Below, one piece after another: positions 43,565-56,578 of a stretch of 64,000 bases of DNA. Origin of the DNA: Rhytidiadelphus loreus (Eukaryota; Streptophyta; Bryopsida; Hypnales; Hylocomiaceae); the NCBI GenBank assembly GCA_947034895.1, contig OX344765.1, positions 11,723,001 through 11,787,000 on the forward strand, given 5' to 3'. The position numbers and the translations under genes are program-made. The notes beneath the pieces are model-generated. The model was not told the origin of the DNA, ran no database searches, and was given only the letters and a program-made list of their open reading frames with translations. The first letter of the stretch is position 1. Each line of letters begins with the position of its first letter.

Positions 43565-43740
43565 ATGACTGTCGGGAGACAAAATGGATTTTGGGTAGGT
43601 TCTTATGAGCTCAATTTTTAGTGAAACTTTTTAAAACTTTTTCATAAGATTGAAAAACTTGTTAGCTTTTGGGGAATGTAATTTTTATTTCAATTGGTAC
43701 TTGGGAGCAAAAGTTATACTCCGGAGTACCACAATAAGGT
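43565..43740 (+). repeat. inverted repeat arm right of AHA1, partner at 40910-41085
   Basis: See 40910-41085. This copy continues into AGTTATACTCCGGAGTACCA. It carries no ORF of its own; the ORF at 43694-43957 starts inside it and is not supported. Confidence 0.7.
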
Positions 43741-46700
43741 AGAAGTACCTATAATGAATAACTTAAGCATTTTAGGATATGGGGAGTTCGTTGAGAAATT
43801 GAGCTCAATGTGTAAAAATAAGGATGAAGAAGAATGCAAAAAAAAAAAAAATCTCTCAAGAATGAATATTATTCAATATAAATGTGGATTTTTCATTTGG
43901 ATCCATTTTGGTTTTATAGACTCACCTATTAAGGTTGGCTTTAGAACTTCTTCCTAATCAAGGAGGGAAGAGAAATGAGTGGAAGAGGTGGCAAAAGATA
44001 ATCTTTTTCAATGAAATTGTTGTCCACAATAGGTCACTTTACAAAGCCATTTTTTTTGAGTGTGTGTTTGAAATAGGTACCTCTATCTTAAGTCTTGAAT
44101 TGAATTCAAGGAACAAAAAAGAAGAATCCACAAAAATCCACAAAATCCATATAGGATTTGTTTTTGAGCTCAATTTTTATATATTCTTAAAAAGAAAGTT
44201 CTACAAGGTTAATTTTAATTGTTAGAATAATCTCACAATTGGGATTAGTGTGGTTGAATTTCATCTTAGAGCTACTAATGATTTTATAATGTACCTTCTA
44301 CTTATCAATTTCTTAAGAATAAAAATCAAGTTATTTTTATTTATTTATTTTTCTTTATATTTTAAATTCAATTCTTCATGATAAATTTTTTAAATTCAAA
44401 ATCTCATAAATTAGTTTATCACATTGCCAAAACATATCATTTCTTCACTTTGTACACATTTATTTTGCAATCTATGTGGTCAAATTGTTTGAAATTTTTT
44501 CCACACATTCTCATACTAGTCTATTGCAAGATCCTATGGTTAGATATGTAAAAAATATCATTTAAATTTTTTTTTCTCTTTGCACTAGAAATGGTAGTTT
44601 TGAATGTTTTTTGATCCCACAAAAGGCCTTCGAACTTTAGAAATTAATATATTTGTTCAAAATCAAATACTTATAACCTAATTTTTGGACCAAACCATGC
44701 CAAAGATGACAACTTCGTAGTACTAAGATGTGATCATACTGGGAACAAAAATTAGAAGAGGTCAAATTAGTAAATTTTCTAAATTTTTTGCTTTTATTTT
44801 AATATTTTTGTGTTGAACATTATACAAATAGCATTATTTCATTTTCTAATTTTCTTTGAAGGGAATATGCTTAATAATGAGTGATCCCATTTATACAAGA
44901 TGTTTACTCATTTATGATATCATAGAAATAAGTTGATTAGATGTTTTATAACTTTTAATGTCTAAGAAGTTATTTGCAATTGTTATTTAAATAGTTTAAA
45001 TAATTTTTGATTGGATATATTTCTAGTATATTATACATATCGATATTTATATATTGATAGTATCAATATTGAATGCTTACCAAAAAATTGAAGATTTCGT
45101 GAATTAAATGAACTCACCTATATTGTTTATATCTCTTGTAAAAAATTCACTCATATTTTACAATCTTTAGTAATGTCTTTGAATTGTTATTGCAACAATG
45201 TAAGGAATTTAAAATTGTCATGATAACATCCCTAAAGATGGAAATAGTCCTTCAATATGATCCACAATGGGATGCTACATGCTTTTATTTCAACCACTTA
45301 CAATAGGGGTATTCATGGTAGAAGGGCTCTTGACTCCCCTCCATCAACTCACCAAAAAGCCACATTACAAAGTTTCTTGAACTTGGTGAACTTTCCTTAC
45401 TCTACCAAATCTATGAATACAAATTTTTCAGAAGTCAAAACTTTAATATGCACTCTAATTGGCTCATCAAGGCAAATGATGTGGTCACCTGAATTTTGAA
45501 ACAAGGTGGTCATAGTGAATATTTGCATTGTTCCTCTTGATTGGTTAATACAAATGCAAGTACTATTAGTAGTCTTGGAGAATGCTCCATTGCATTTCTT
45601 AACCCTTAAAGGACAAAGGGGTGACCTTAGAAATCATCTCTTTCCATTACCATGTGAATCATGGGCTTTAGAAATAACAAAAGCACTCATTGGAAGTCTT
45701 CTTTGATTCACTATTCTTCCAATTTTTTTGTAAAACCATTAAGTCTAAACATGTAATATGCACAACAACCAAAGAGATGATAATGGACTTCACCCCTTCC
45801 TCAACAAGTGAATGAATCCAAAAGGGGAAAGAAAAAGCCTCTTCATTTCGTCCCTGCAAGCATTGTCAACGACTCTTGCAACTTACCAAGTTGCACAAGG
45901 CAACGGAATTGAGCCTGCAACCTACCACAGATCTGGAAATTTGTGAGCTGGCTCAGCATCAACACCCACGTTTCTCAGCTCTAACCCCATGAAGTATGTG
46001 AAAATAAAAGCCATCCCATTGTGCCAGTGACATACTTGGGAGAAAAAGTGAGCCTATCGGACCACGTACAATCATAAGCCAATACACCTTTTACACAAAG
46101 ACGACAGAACCACTATGTCTTGGTCTCCAGACTTGCTTCAAGGTGAAGTTGGTCTAAGTAGGACACTTCATTCTGACCAAGCGAAGAATCATATTGCTTA
46201 TCTGAAGACGTTAGGAGTAAATCCCAGCATCCCTCTCAGTTGCAGCTTTCTTCACCTGCGAGGTTTTTTGAGGATTTCCAGTTTGTTAAACAGAGGGACC
46301 GTCAAACTAGATTGATCTCTCACAAATACAAAGCAATCCCTGAGAATGGTAGGTGGATGAATCAGCTGCTAATAAGATCAGTGTAACATCTCCTATAACA
46401 GTAGTTCTGAACACCTGCTTCACACGTCATAAAAAAACCACGAGTAAAACACGTCACACCTAGTTCACACAACATTAAATCACGACTGAAGGCCTAAAAG
46501 AAAGTTGGATTTTTTAACGCGGACCAGATTGGATAATAACCTCGAAACATCATCCCAGTAATGGTATTAGCAACCAAGAATACCCTCCAAAATATATAAG
46601 TGGATGCCATCCACCTAAACTACCATCTGGACGCATGATGGTCCTCATCTGTAGGTGATCTAATCTGTTTTCTTCATTGACTTGCATAACAGATAACCTG

Positions 46701-46786
46701 TACCAGAACCTCTAAAGGAGCAAGGGAACTCGAAAAGAAACTACTTTATTTGGGACAAAAATGAAACTGAGAAGCACTGACTCCCA
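43741..46786. other. AT-rich spacer, no gene recognised
   Basis: It contains the dispersed repeat at 44495-44605 and a segment (45590-45710) related to 62090-62230. ORFs of up to 96 codons are low-complexity. From 45.85 kb base composition is more balanced and may include the 3' UTR of NDUFA13. Confidence 0.45.
44495..44605 (+). repeat. dispersed repeat, also at 11215-11345
   Basis: It shares TTGCAAGATCCTATGGTTAG, GATATGTAAAA and AAATGGTAGTTTTG with the 11.2-kb copy in the same orientation. Confidence 0.55.
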
Positions 46787-48839
46787 CTACGAGTCCATAC
46801 GAAGTTTGCCAGAAGATGGGGCCATCCATCTTCCAGAATTGTATACATTCTCACCCACTTTCCAGCCGGGCACATTGGCCATCACCTTGGATTCCTCTTC
46901 CAAAAGCTTATTCTTCTCCCTAACAAACCTGCATAACAAACAAAATCTCAATAGATCAGAAAGGTCAGAATTAAGTTTATTGATTATATCAGAGACACTG
47001 ACAAAGTACAGCAAGGGAACATCCCACAGTGCCTGAACTACAATAGAAAGTGCACTTTGGAATCAAATAGGCAAAGCATATTTCTACTGATTCTAATAAT
47101 GAATCCTATAATGAATCCTATTTCTATTGATAAATTATTGTTACTTTCCTTGAAACTTCATAAATGATTTATTTCAACTCTTACATATTGGTAGCAGCCA
47201 CTTCTGACCATTCAGGCACTTAGACAAACCAACTTGGACACTCTAATGCCAGGGATTCAAAATCGATTCAGCAAGAGTGACTATCGATGTCATAGTGCAG
47301 ATATCCGGTACATTACGGAAACTATGCACCTCGCCAATACAGTTGATACAAGATATTTGTTCAGACAAGAGGCAGCGGTCCTATATGAAATTACTTCGAG
47401 CAGCTTACGAAGGATACACTCATGAAAACCTACACGACGATCTTGGATTGGGAGAGGATCAACCAATCGGTAGTAGGATATCTCTAACGGAGGAAGCAAT
47501 GTGTACATGACGTTCATGCATCTATCACCAGTCTTCTATCCATTTGAACTGTGTAAGATGGATGTGATTGACACTAACCGGACTCTAGTGTATCGCATAG
47601 TCTTACATGATAAACTATTCTAATGGAACCAACAATATTTAGAGAAGGAGCTACACGCAGATCAACAATGATAGAAACCAAGCTATTCGATTGTGGGGAG
47701 ACAAGGTGATTGTTTAAAGAAACCCGTACACAGATTAAATGTACAACAGCTTGTTTCAATGTAAGGAACACGACCAGGTGCTCACGATGAGAAGGTTTCA
47801 CGAATAAAGACAAGCTAGGGTATAGAAGGAAAAACTTAACATACAAGGTGTAGGATACTAAAATTGTTACGGACCAGATCCCATCTCGTACACTAACCCC
47901 AGTTATCAGCAATATCCATGCACGTGGTTGGCCTTCAATTAGTAAGTGGTAAAAGTATGATTTGGCTACATGGCCATGGCCACTGATCTTTGAATGTAAA
48001 TGGGGTGTCTACTGTTAGTATAGTGGTCACCAATCAATCTCCAATGAATTAGCATAAGAAATTCATACGCAGTGATAAAAATTTGATCTGAACAGATTTG
48101 GCTTCCATAACCAAAATCTCTCCACATCTCTATAGATCTACCAAAAACCACAATGCAAATAGTATTCTTTCCCTTACGACCATGTCAACAGCACACGCTA
48201 GGTGCCAAAACTTCAACCTGCATTCTTTGGTGTGTCGTGTCTTTTTAAGTCTTAGCATGCATTATTACTCCTTAACATCCGAACTTGGACCCGCACAATA
48301 ACCATCCATTTGTACCACGTCAGCAGAACCCTAAACCTCAAATTGCGAAACTCAATGTACGAATCAAACCTTGCATCCTCCTCAGCTTGAATCAAAGGCA
48401 AAATAGCTTGTCTTGCCGCAATCTTCTCAGCTTTCAAACCCCTACAATATTAGCAATACACATTTTAGGGCACAAGCCCGTCACGCAGGCATTCTGACAA
48501 AAAACAAAACCACATGACCGATCAAAGTGGCAGTCAAATTCCCCTGCATCCACATTCTCAAAAAACAAAAAAAACAAAAAACTCCAATCGTCGGAGAATA
48601 ACGTTTCCCTTAAAAGTAGAGAACCTGCGATAGATGTTGCCCTGGCCAACTTGGTACATTCCCCATCCGATGACAACGGACGATACGAGAAGCACCGCCG
48701 CTCCGCTAGGTCCGCTATTAGCAATCCTCCGCCCGTACCGCACAGCAGGGAATCCACCCGGTGGAGGTCCATCCTGCAGCACAGGCATCTCCTTCACACT
48801 CGTCATGCCCTTCTGGCCTCGGATCGTGGTTTCCGTCAT
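46787..48839 (-). CDS. NDUFA13: NADH dehydrogenase (complex I) subunit NDUFA13/GRIM-19, plant type (142 aa)
   Basis: There are three exons on the minus strand, 48839-48625, 48441-48370 and 46928-46787, joining in phase to 142 residues (plant members have about 143). The protein is a single-pass accessory subunit of the mitochondrial complex I membrane arm. Visible features: [20 protein letters not shown], the [19 protein letters not shown] motif, a membrane segment at about residues 45-65 ([19 protein letters not shown]), [18 protein letters not shown], and the C-terminal [16 protein letters not shown]. Introns have GT/AG ends; the second is 1441 bases. All key family segments are intact. Confidence 0.95.
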
Positions 48840-49330
48840 CTTGACCTACTTTCTTCCTACTCCTTCAAACACAGGGAATCACACTATCACACTGTATGTT
48901 TTCGTGCAATGGTGAATTCCTTTTCTGTACTCAAATTCTCTCAAACCTTCTCAAATCTTCTCAAATTCCTCAAATCTTTACAGGAAAAAGGCGCAAAACG
49001 CTCCAGCAACAGCTCCGTGTGCGTCCGACCACCGCCCGAACGCAGCACCGCAAGCTCCGGGATCATAAAGGAGAAGCTGGCTAGGGTCTGAGCGATGGCT
49101 AGGGTTTGGAAGGGGAAAGAATGAGCAGCCTGCGAACTCGCGAAGGAGAAGCGACGGGAAGGGTGTTCAGATCGGTAGAGGAGGCCGATTCCACGTGGAA
49201 ACGCCCCCTCTTCTTGCAATTCATGGAATATGCAAAGTTTTTTGGACGGAATTAGAGGAGGGTAAGTACACCTTATTGTGTTCGAAATAAGCAATCAAGC
49301 AATGTTCTTCTTCTTATTAAATTTCATAGT
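48840..49330. other. 5' region of NDUFA13
   Basis: A GC-richer stretch upstream of the minus-strand start, expected to hold its promoter and 5' UTR. TTCTCAAA-type words repeat at 48930-48975. No gene on the plus strand is supported. Confidence 0.4.
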
Positions 49331-52300
49331 TTAATTTCTTCTTGAATCTTATTCGAAGTCAACAATAGAATATTTAAGATTCGCTTTATATGCATTTTTT
49401 GGACACTATATTTTTCAAATGTGAATTTTCTAAAATGCAAAAAATAGGTGTACCAAAAAGCAACCATGGGGGCTCTCATTTATAAGGGTAACCCATTTTA
49501 TCCTAGAATTTGTAGGATTTGATTTCTAAAAAGTTGAAATTAGGTGCAATTACCTTATAGAAGTTGTATTTCACACTCAACCTTGAAAGGATAAGGCTTA
49601 GCACTAGGTAGTAAAACCAAAATAATCGGATTCTCAGACGAAGAGGTGCATTTTTTCTTTCTATATTTTTTTGAGAAGTCATTCATGGGACTCCTTTCGT
49701 CCTCTACAACAATTTAGATTTAACTTCTAAAGATAGGTTGCTCTAAATCAATTAATTGTAAACCAAATCTATCAAAATGTTCATTGATTTCATCATAGAA
49801 CACTAATCATGGCCTATAGCTAATATATCTCATTGTTTGAGTGCTCTAGAATAAGAGATGTTGAATGAACTTAAATTGACATTGTATTGTAATGTGCTCT
49901 CTTAGAATTTGACGAATTAGATCACGGTTGATTTTAAAGAAATGTATCTAGAGTGCTCAAACTAAGTTTAGTAAGATCACTTTTAGAAAACCTTAATAAA
50001 TATTTCTAATTCTATCAAAATATCTTTATCATTGATTCATGTAGAGCATTATTTCTTCTTTCTATTGATATATCCCATGATTTTTCTTAAAGTTTCTTCA
50101 AAAAGTAGAAATAGGATGCAATGCATTTTTCAAAATATTCATCATCCATTCATTGGAAGGTTGAGCATTTAGGGGTTAAATGTTTGGGGAGCTCAATTGT
50201 GGTTGCAACATGGTGTCTTTAAGTATAATAGACATAGAAGATACATGAATTGAGGCAAATATTAGTAACAAAAGTTTGTCTTCATAATGAGGTGGATTCA
50301 ATGGCACATAGAACTCTCAATTTGGATCCTTAATGCACCTTTTACATGTCAAAGAATTTTCTTATAGTAATATGTTTTTACATATTTTATTACATACTTC
50401 ATATTTTAAATATCAATTATGGACAATTCTCTACAAACAATTAAGTGTTTCATTGGTAGGATCATTCAAAACCAAAGACATTTTCTAAAACATGTTTAAA
50501 AAAATCTTGAAAAAATTATATTACACAATGTTTGACATTATATTAATGAAATTAGGGATCAGTCTTAAAAGTTCTACCACTACTAAATTGACTACTAATA
50601 ATTTTTTTAAAGTACATTCAAATATTGTTCTTGAACTTCATTCCATATTAGTTATAATTTGTATTCATGTAATTAAAAAATGAGAGCTCCCTACTGCATA
50701 ATTACAATGGTTGTTACATAAGATCACACTAATTTAGATAATACTACTTTATTGAGAATGTAACAAAGTTTGAATAGGTTGGTAGTAAGAGTCAATTTCC
50801 TTTGTAGCATAATAACAATTCTAAAAGGAACAAAAAATCACAATATTTTAAAAACTATTATCCATTATCAAGTAGATGAATATCATTCCAAAGTAGATGA
50901 ATGCATATGTGTTGAGATGAATGTTTATAAATTGTTCTATCTATAATCTTATACATATTTATGGATATAATAGCTTCATTACTCCACTAAAGATCATAAA
51001 TTACATTACTTTCAAAAATTGAAAATAAATCTCTAGTTGGTACCAGATTTAGATGTCTATGTACTTGATGATTGAAGTTGGCAAATATATGTTTCTAAAT
51101 ATAGATACTAGAATTCATGGGATAATTATTTATTTTTCAAAAGAAATTGTATGGGAAAAATAAATCTTTCTATTTTTAAGAATCTACTTGATCACATCTT
51201 CAAACTTTAATTAATTATTTGGAAGGGAATGTTGACCACTAAGTACGGTATCACACAAGTCGCACCATCATTATACAATTAGGGACGTAATGGAAATCAT
51301 ATAGATATCTTAACTCCTCATTTGCTTGGAGTGATAGGCAATCAATTACATTTCTTGCACATATCAATGAGCATTTGAAATTCCTTATCATTGTAATAAC
51401 ATTAGCTATGAGATAGTCTTATTGTTAGATGGAAAATTTACTGATGATTGGATTATATTTCATACATCAATTTTCCTCAATATATCTTACTAAGCCCAAA
51501 TTTAGTTTTTGACTCTATTATGATGGTATGCTAAGGTAGTTGCATATTGTGTGAAATTGTTCAATGATTGTTGAATAAGATAGGCCTAGAAGCTCGGTTT
51601 GGTATGCTGAGGAGCTCTACCAAATTGACCCTGGAATAGTTTGACACTTTGAAAGAATTGATATTTTAAAATTACAAGCTGTGGGGGAACAATTGTATTC
51701 AAAAAATGGCTTCTTCTTTACATTCTAACAACCAGGTTTTATAGATGTGCTAATTGATGTGATTTCATTTTAAGTTTTGTTAGTTTCATTTTCTTAACTC
51801 CTTATGACAGCAATAACACGCACTATGGATTGTAGACACCTCGTGTACCTCATTAACATTCCTTTTTGTCATGTTGTGGGAAGGGCACAAGTGAGGTCCA
51901 TAGACTCTTGGAGGATTTTTGATAAGCTATAAAAAATTCCTACTCCAAAACTCTCATGTTGCATTCTTTTACTTGGTGATAATTATACAATGATGTTTTA
52001 TCCTACACTTAGGAGATATAGATATGTTGCTTGTGTGTAAACTTTGGAGTTTGTTACTCTACCTTTGTACATATATTATTATGAAAACGATTGGTTTACA
52101 TGTGTTACAACAAAGCTTGGATTTAGGTGTAAAATGGTATAGTAGCTTGTAAGCCTTTTTTCAATTCTACAGATATCCAAAATGTTATAGGATAAGTATT
52201 GATTTATGATTGATTTATGATCTAGTAGTGGCTCTCAAAAAGCAAAGACTTAATCAGATCAGTGGATGTTCCAGAAAGATTTTATATTGTTATGATTTGT

Positions 52301-52639
52301 TTTGCTAACTAAAAATAATGAATATAGTGTATAGTGCAAATAACAATGCTTAACACCTTTTTGATTTGTTTTTTGAAATTTTTTGTAGTATAGTTTTTTG
52401 CATTTGAGGTATTATCTTCATACAATACTTTTGGCTATTGTCTTCTTTGGCCCCCATCCAATAATGTCTATCTTGCAAACCGAGTAAGTCTTTAATCTTT
52501 GCATGCAAGCTCTACAAAACAGGTCGTGTCTACAATCTTGTAGAATACATACACTATTAGTTGAGTTAGATATGAGATTGATTTAATCAAAGTCTTAAAA
52601 TACCAAGTGGGGCCATGGAGATAGATAATTAGAATAGAT

Positions 52640-53010
52640 TGTCTTACAAAGTATTTGTCTAACATATGCTCATAGCTATATCCAATGCTTAACTTGCCCT
52701 TTCAAATTATTCCTCTCATATTCATTTGTCACTTACCTTGACTTTTCAAATTACTCCTCAAATTAACAACACATATTATGCTAATATATGTAGTATTCTT
52801 TTGATGTTGATTTTGTTCACTCTAAGTATTTGTTTGACATATATGCGCATAGTTATATCCACCACTTAATTTTTCCTTTCAAATTATTCCTATCAAATTA
52901 ATTAACTTGTCACTTAATTTGTCTTTTTAAATTATTCCTCAAATTAATAACATATATAAATATATAGAGTATTCTTTTGAAGTTGATTTCTTTGGGAGAT
53001 AGAGAATTAG
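52640..53010. repeat. two-unit tandem repeat, period about 187
   Basis: Both units contain AAGTATTTGT, GACATAT then GC(G/T)CATAG, TATATCCA, CTTTCAAATTATTCCT, TTGTCACTTA, CTCAAATTAA and AGTATTCTTTTGA. Confidence 0.7.
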
Positions 53011-53055
53011 AATAGAATTACCTTTAGTGCTCAATATAGTAGTAGGCTTTATTTT

Positions 53056-53104
53056 ACAAGCATGACATATATTTTTTTTTTTTTGAAACACAAGCATGAC
53101 ATAT
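53056..53104. mobile_element. minimal retroposon footprint with 15-bp target duplication
   Basis: ACAAGCATGACATAT is perfectly repeated at 53056-53070 and 53090-53104. Between the copies are 19 bases: A, thirteen T and GAAAC. On the minus strand this is GTTTC followed by a poly-A tail, flanked by a target duplication, as left by an extremely 5'-truncated LINE or SINE insertion. Confidence 0.75.
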
Positions 53105-53430
53105 TGAGTGCAATCTTCTAATCCATCTTGAAGACTACAAAATTGCTACTAATATTGTTTTAGTCCTACTTGATTGTGATAAAATTGATTTTGTCTTTTT
53201 TTGGTCTATCAAAATTTCATGACAAGAAAGGTATTTTGGTCTTTAGAAATACTAAGCTGTGCAATGCTCGAAATCATTGTCTAGTTGTCATGGAATTTCT
53301 ACTCTATCTGCTCATAATAAAGTAGGGATTGAATTTCAAAGTCCTTGACTACAAAGAGAGAACCGAAGGAGTCTTTTAGCCACACATTGCCTTGGGTAAT
53401 AATCTCCACAAGTAGATGTTGAACCTTTAA

Positions 53431-53981
53431 CCATTTAGGGCCTAGCATGCCAATTTTGGTTCTTTTAAACTGAATTTTGGGAATTGGAACACTCTCTTGG
53501 CCTTAGTTGCTCTTGAGGTGTAAACAAGATGTGAGGGCATGGGTATTCCGCTTCCAATGAGCCATTGGCCATCAAATTTGGAGCAATGATAATTTGTCTA
53601 TGGCTATTTGAAGTTGGAAATTTTTGAGTTTCAAAATGCACTGTGGAACATGTTTCTCTATTGAATTTATTTGTGTATAACTAAAGAGAACATGACAACT
53701 TCACCATAATGTTCAATATAATAAACTCTATTTTCAATAAAAATTTCATGGTAAAGTGAGCTTTTTTGTAATTACTATGATTTTTCAAAGACACAAACTT
53801 TAAAAAATCATATAAATTTCATTTTTTTCCCAAAAATAATTAAAAAATCATATTAGATAGAATATATGAATGCTTATTTGTAGAAAAATAATAATTTAAA
53901 TTAAATTATAAAATTTTAATATGCAAATTTGATTCTAGAAGAATTCAAGAGGTTGCTTGGGGCTCCTTAGGCCCTAAAAGG
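53431..53981. mobile_element. TTAA-flanked element (piggyBac-like MITE), 551 bp
   Basis: TTAA lies at 53427-53430 and 53982-53985. The ends are CCATTTAGGGCCTA and, in reverse complement, CCTTTTAGGGCCTA, with 13 of 14 bases matching. There are no ORFs; the body is AT-rich. Confidence 0.65.
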
Positions 53982-53985
53982 TTAA

Positions 53986-54489
53986 ATCTCACACCTCCTC
54001 CCATAACGCTTAAAAAGAAGCATTATCTATTATAGGGTGACAAAGGATAAATTGGGAGAGTAATAAAAACAAGTCCCTCTAGATTTTGTGTGTCTCAAAC
54101 AAGGATCGAGATTTGTTTATGCAAAGTTAGGAGAAGAAGCAATTAATATTTGTACAAATATAAGTGTGAATGAGCTAGTCTTGAACGCCAATTTTGATAA
54201 ATTGGTGATGTTCACATAGCCAACACTTGTGACATATATCTTCACAAAATTTTGGTTTGTGACATATATCTTCACAAAATTTTGGTTTGACGCCGCCAAC
54301 AACGACAAGTGTAGATTTTGGTAGTTCAAAAGCATAATAAAATATTGTTACAAAAGCTTAGTCTCAATGTGAATGAACAAGCAATGAGTTCAATATAGAA
54401 AAAAAAATTATAGGGACTCTCAGTGTGCATTAGAAAGTCTTGAGTACAACATAGTTAGTATTACAAAAGCAATATAGATTCTAGAAAAT
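53986..54489. other. AT-rich spacer with a short tandem
   Basis: TTGTGACATATATCTTCACAAAATTTTGGT-type sequence occurs twice in tandem at 54228-54288 (period 31). No gene is seen. Confidence 0.5.
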
Positions 54490-55203
54490 GGTGATTGCAA
54501 GAAAGACTGGTCTTATTTTGCATCACATTCAAAGTGATGGAGTTTATTTTTGCTAGAACTTTTGATAGTAGAACCCGATGAACTTGAAATTTTTATTGGA
54601 CACGGTTAACTTGACTATAATCATATCTTTTCTTTTCTTAGAAATTAAAAAAAATCATTTTATATTTAAAATTCAATTTTGTTAATTTGTCACACTTTGA
54701 AGTTTAGGGTTTTTAGTACTGGGGAGTACCCAAAATTAATGATCTAAAGCTGAAATTTTTGTGGTCTATTCCTACAATAAGGAAACATGTGCCTACCTAA
54801 GGAAATCTAAAAGTACATTATTTTATGGCCTCCATATTTGTACAAATAGGACTCCCATGAGAATGCACTTCTTAGCATTCAAGATGGTTTCAACTTCCAT
54901 TTTCTGGTGAAATGTGATCACTATCAAGTTTTTACAAATGGATGTTTTTTTTTTTTTTTTGTTCATGATTTTCTAATTATTATTTGTTTTTACCTAGTTG
55001 TATCTATTTTCTATGATAAACTTTTTTTCCTTCTCAAATAGTACTTTTTTAGTACTTGTAAGTAATCATGGGTTCTACTAGTCGTCAATTTTTTAGATCA
55101 ACGATTGAAATTGTTTTGTTTTCTAGTACTCATAGTACTAAGGGCAAAAATTGTAGTTTTGGCAAAAGGCTACCAAAAATGTTCAGTCTTTCTTGCAACC
55201 ACC
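54490..55203 (-). mobile_element. TIR element X, 714 bp, GGTGATTGCAAGAAAGAC ends
   Basis: It starts GGTGATTGCAAGAAAGACTG and ends, in reverse complement, GGTGGTTGCAAGAAAGACTG. Its body in reverse complement aligns with 56579-57293 (ACTTGATAGTGATCACATTT, GAAGTTGAAACCATC, AAACCCTAAAC-type, GTGTGACAAATTA). No transposase is present. Confidence 0.75.
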
Positions 55204-56578
55204 CAAAAGTTAAATAGATTAGAGTCACTAGACTACTTTGTTGAAACAAGACAAGATTTCTTCAACAAATAACCATATTCATGGTCACAACATAATATTA
55301 CAAAGGCTCTACAAGAGTATGTGCAACCCACACCATCCAACACATAGGCAAGCATGAGCAAGTCTTGCATCAAAAAAAATAATGACATCTGCAACATACA
55401 TGCATGTACATATGACACTAAAGTGCTTGATCGATTTCAAACTTAAAATGTTAATGGAACTTGAAGGAATTATTAAAAGTCTATTGTCTTACCCATGTAC
55501 GTATAGCTGGGACTTCATTGCCAAGTCCATAGCCTTGTCGTACATATGGGAGGAAGGGATACCATTATCTTAAGTATGTAAGGTCTCCACCATCTTTAGT
55601 GCCATGGCCACGGTTATGACCATCTAAGATCCTAGAATGGATTATATCTCTTTGAACTCCCTTCTAGAAAAACAATGCATGGGATCCATATTCATTTGTT
55701 GATCTAACCTTTAAATGGACTACATGTCTTTCAATTGGGTGGTGAGCTGGACAATAATCTTTCATACTTCCTGTGCACAAAGTCTTTTATTTCAAGCTCT
55801 TTCTTTGATGACTTCTAATGTCACTCTCCCAATTTTTTTAAGGTATTTTTAACAAGTCTTCTCTAGATCTTCAATTTTTTTGAGGTTTTGGTCATCCTAA
55901 CCTCCTAAGAGTTAATGAACTACTTAGAAGTGGCAATCTCTTCTTCAATCACATTCATTTTGGGCCATTCATTATTGATCATTTTGTCTAATTTTTCTAC
56001 CTCCCTTGCACTATTGATTTCTTGTCTAAACACCTCCATCTTAGGTCCTCTCTTTATATGCTCTGTCATAAAGATTGGATTTGGAACCCATAATGAGATG
56101 AACCCAATCAAGGGGGATTGTTCGAGAGTGGGACTCATAGTTGGTGGCAAAGGAAAACAATTGATGACATATGAGTATCATGCAAGGATCACTTTCTAAG
56201 GAAAGAGGGTCAAATGTAATGAAGGAAAAAATTATTGGTTACTAAAAAAATGACTAAACAATGATTGCCAGTCATTAAAATGGCACCAAAGCAAACATGT
56301 CACATGATGCAGTCATTGGTCAAAGGTTCAAATAACTAGTGGATGACGCTTGGATGAGAAAAACAATAAAAATTGGTTTCATCTACGGTTTAGTCATAGT
56401 CCCAAGCCTTCATCATTGATGTGGAGTGTGCTCAATCATTTTTCAATTATCCAATTATAAATTCAATGCAATAGCTTACTACAAAATAATTGAAGAATGA
56501 ATGCCACTGGGATAAGTTAGAATTTGAAGTAAATAATTTCCACATTGGCACAATTGAAAAAGACTAATTATAGTTTAG
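55204..56578. other. sequence between the two inverted TIR elements
   Basis: ORFs of 94 codons (55915-56199, plus) and 76 codons (55920-56150, minus) overlap each other and neither is recognised. The minus-strand one (VFRQEINSAREVEKLDKMI) looks helical and could be a scrap of an element protein. Confidence 0.35.

Larger units (their letters stand above)
49331..53426. other. AT-rich repeat desert, no gene
   Basis: No ORF over 63 codons. The segment 49990-50180 is related to 59745-59940 (GATATATCCCATGAT/GATATGTTATTCTAAT, ATTCATCATCCATTCA-type and GGTTGAGCATTT words). A two-unit tandem repeat lies at 52640-53010. Confidence 0.55.

Noticed and set aside
51025..51045. LTR-retrotransposon primer-binding-like site (TTGGTACCAGATTTAG)
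   Set aside because: Weak match to the initiator tRNA complement, with no LTR pair or gag-pol sequence around it.
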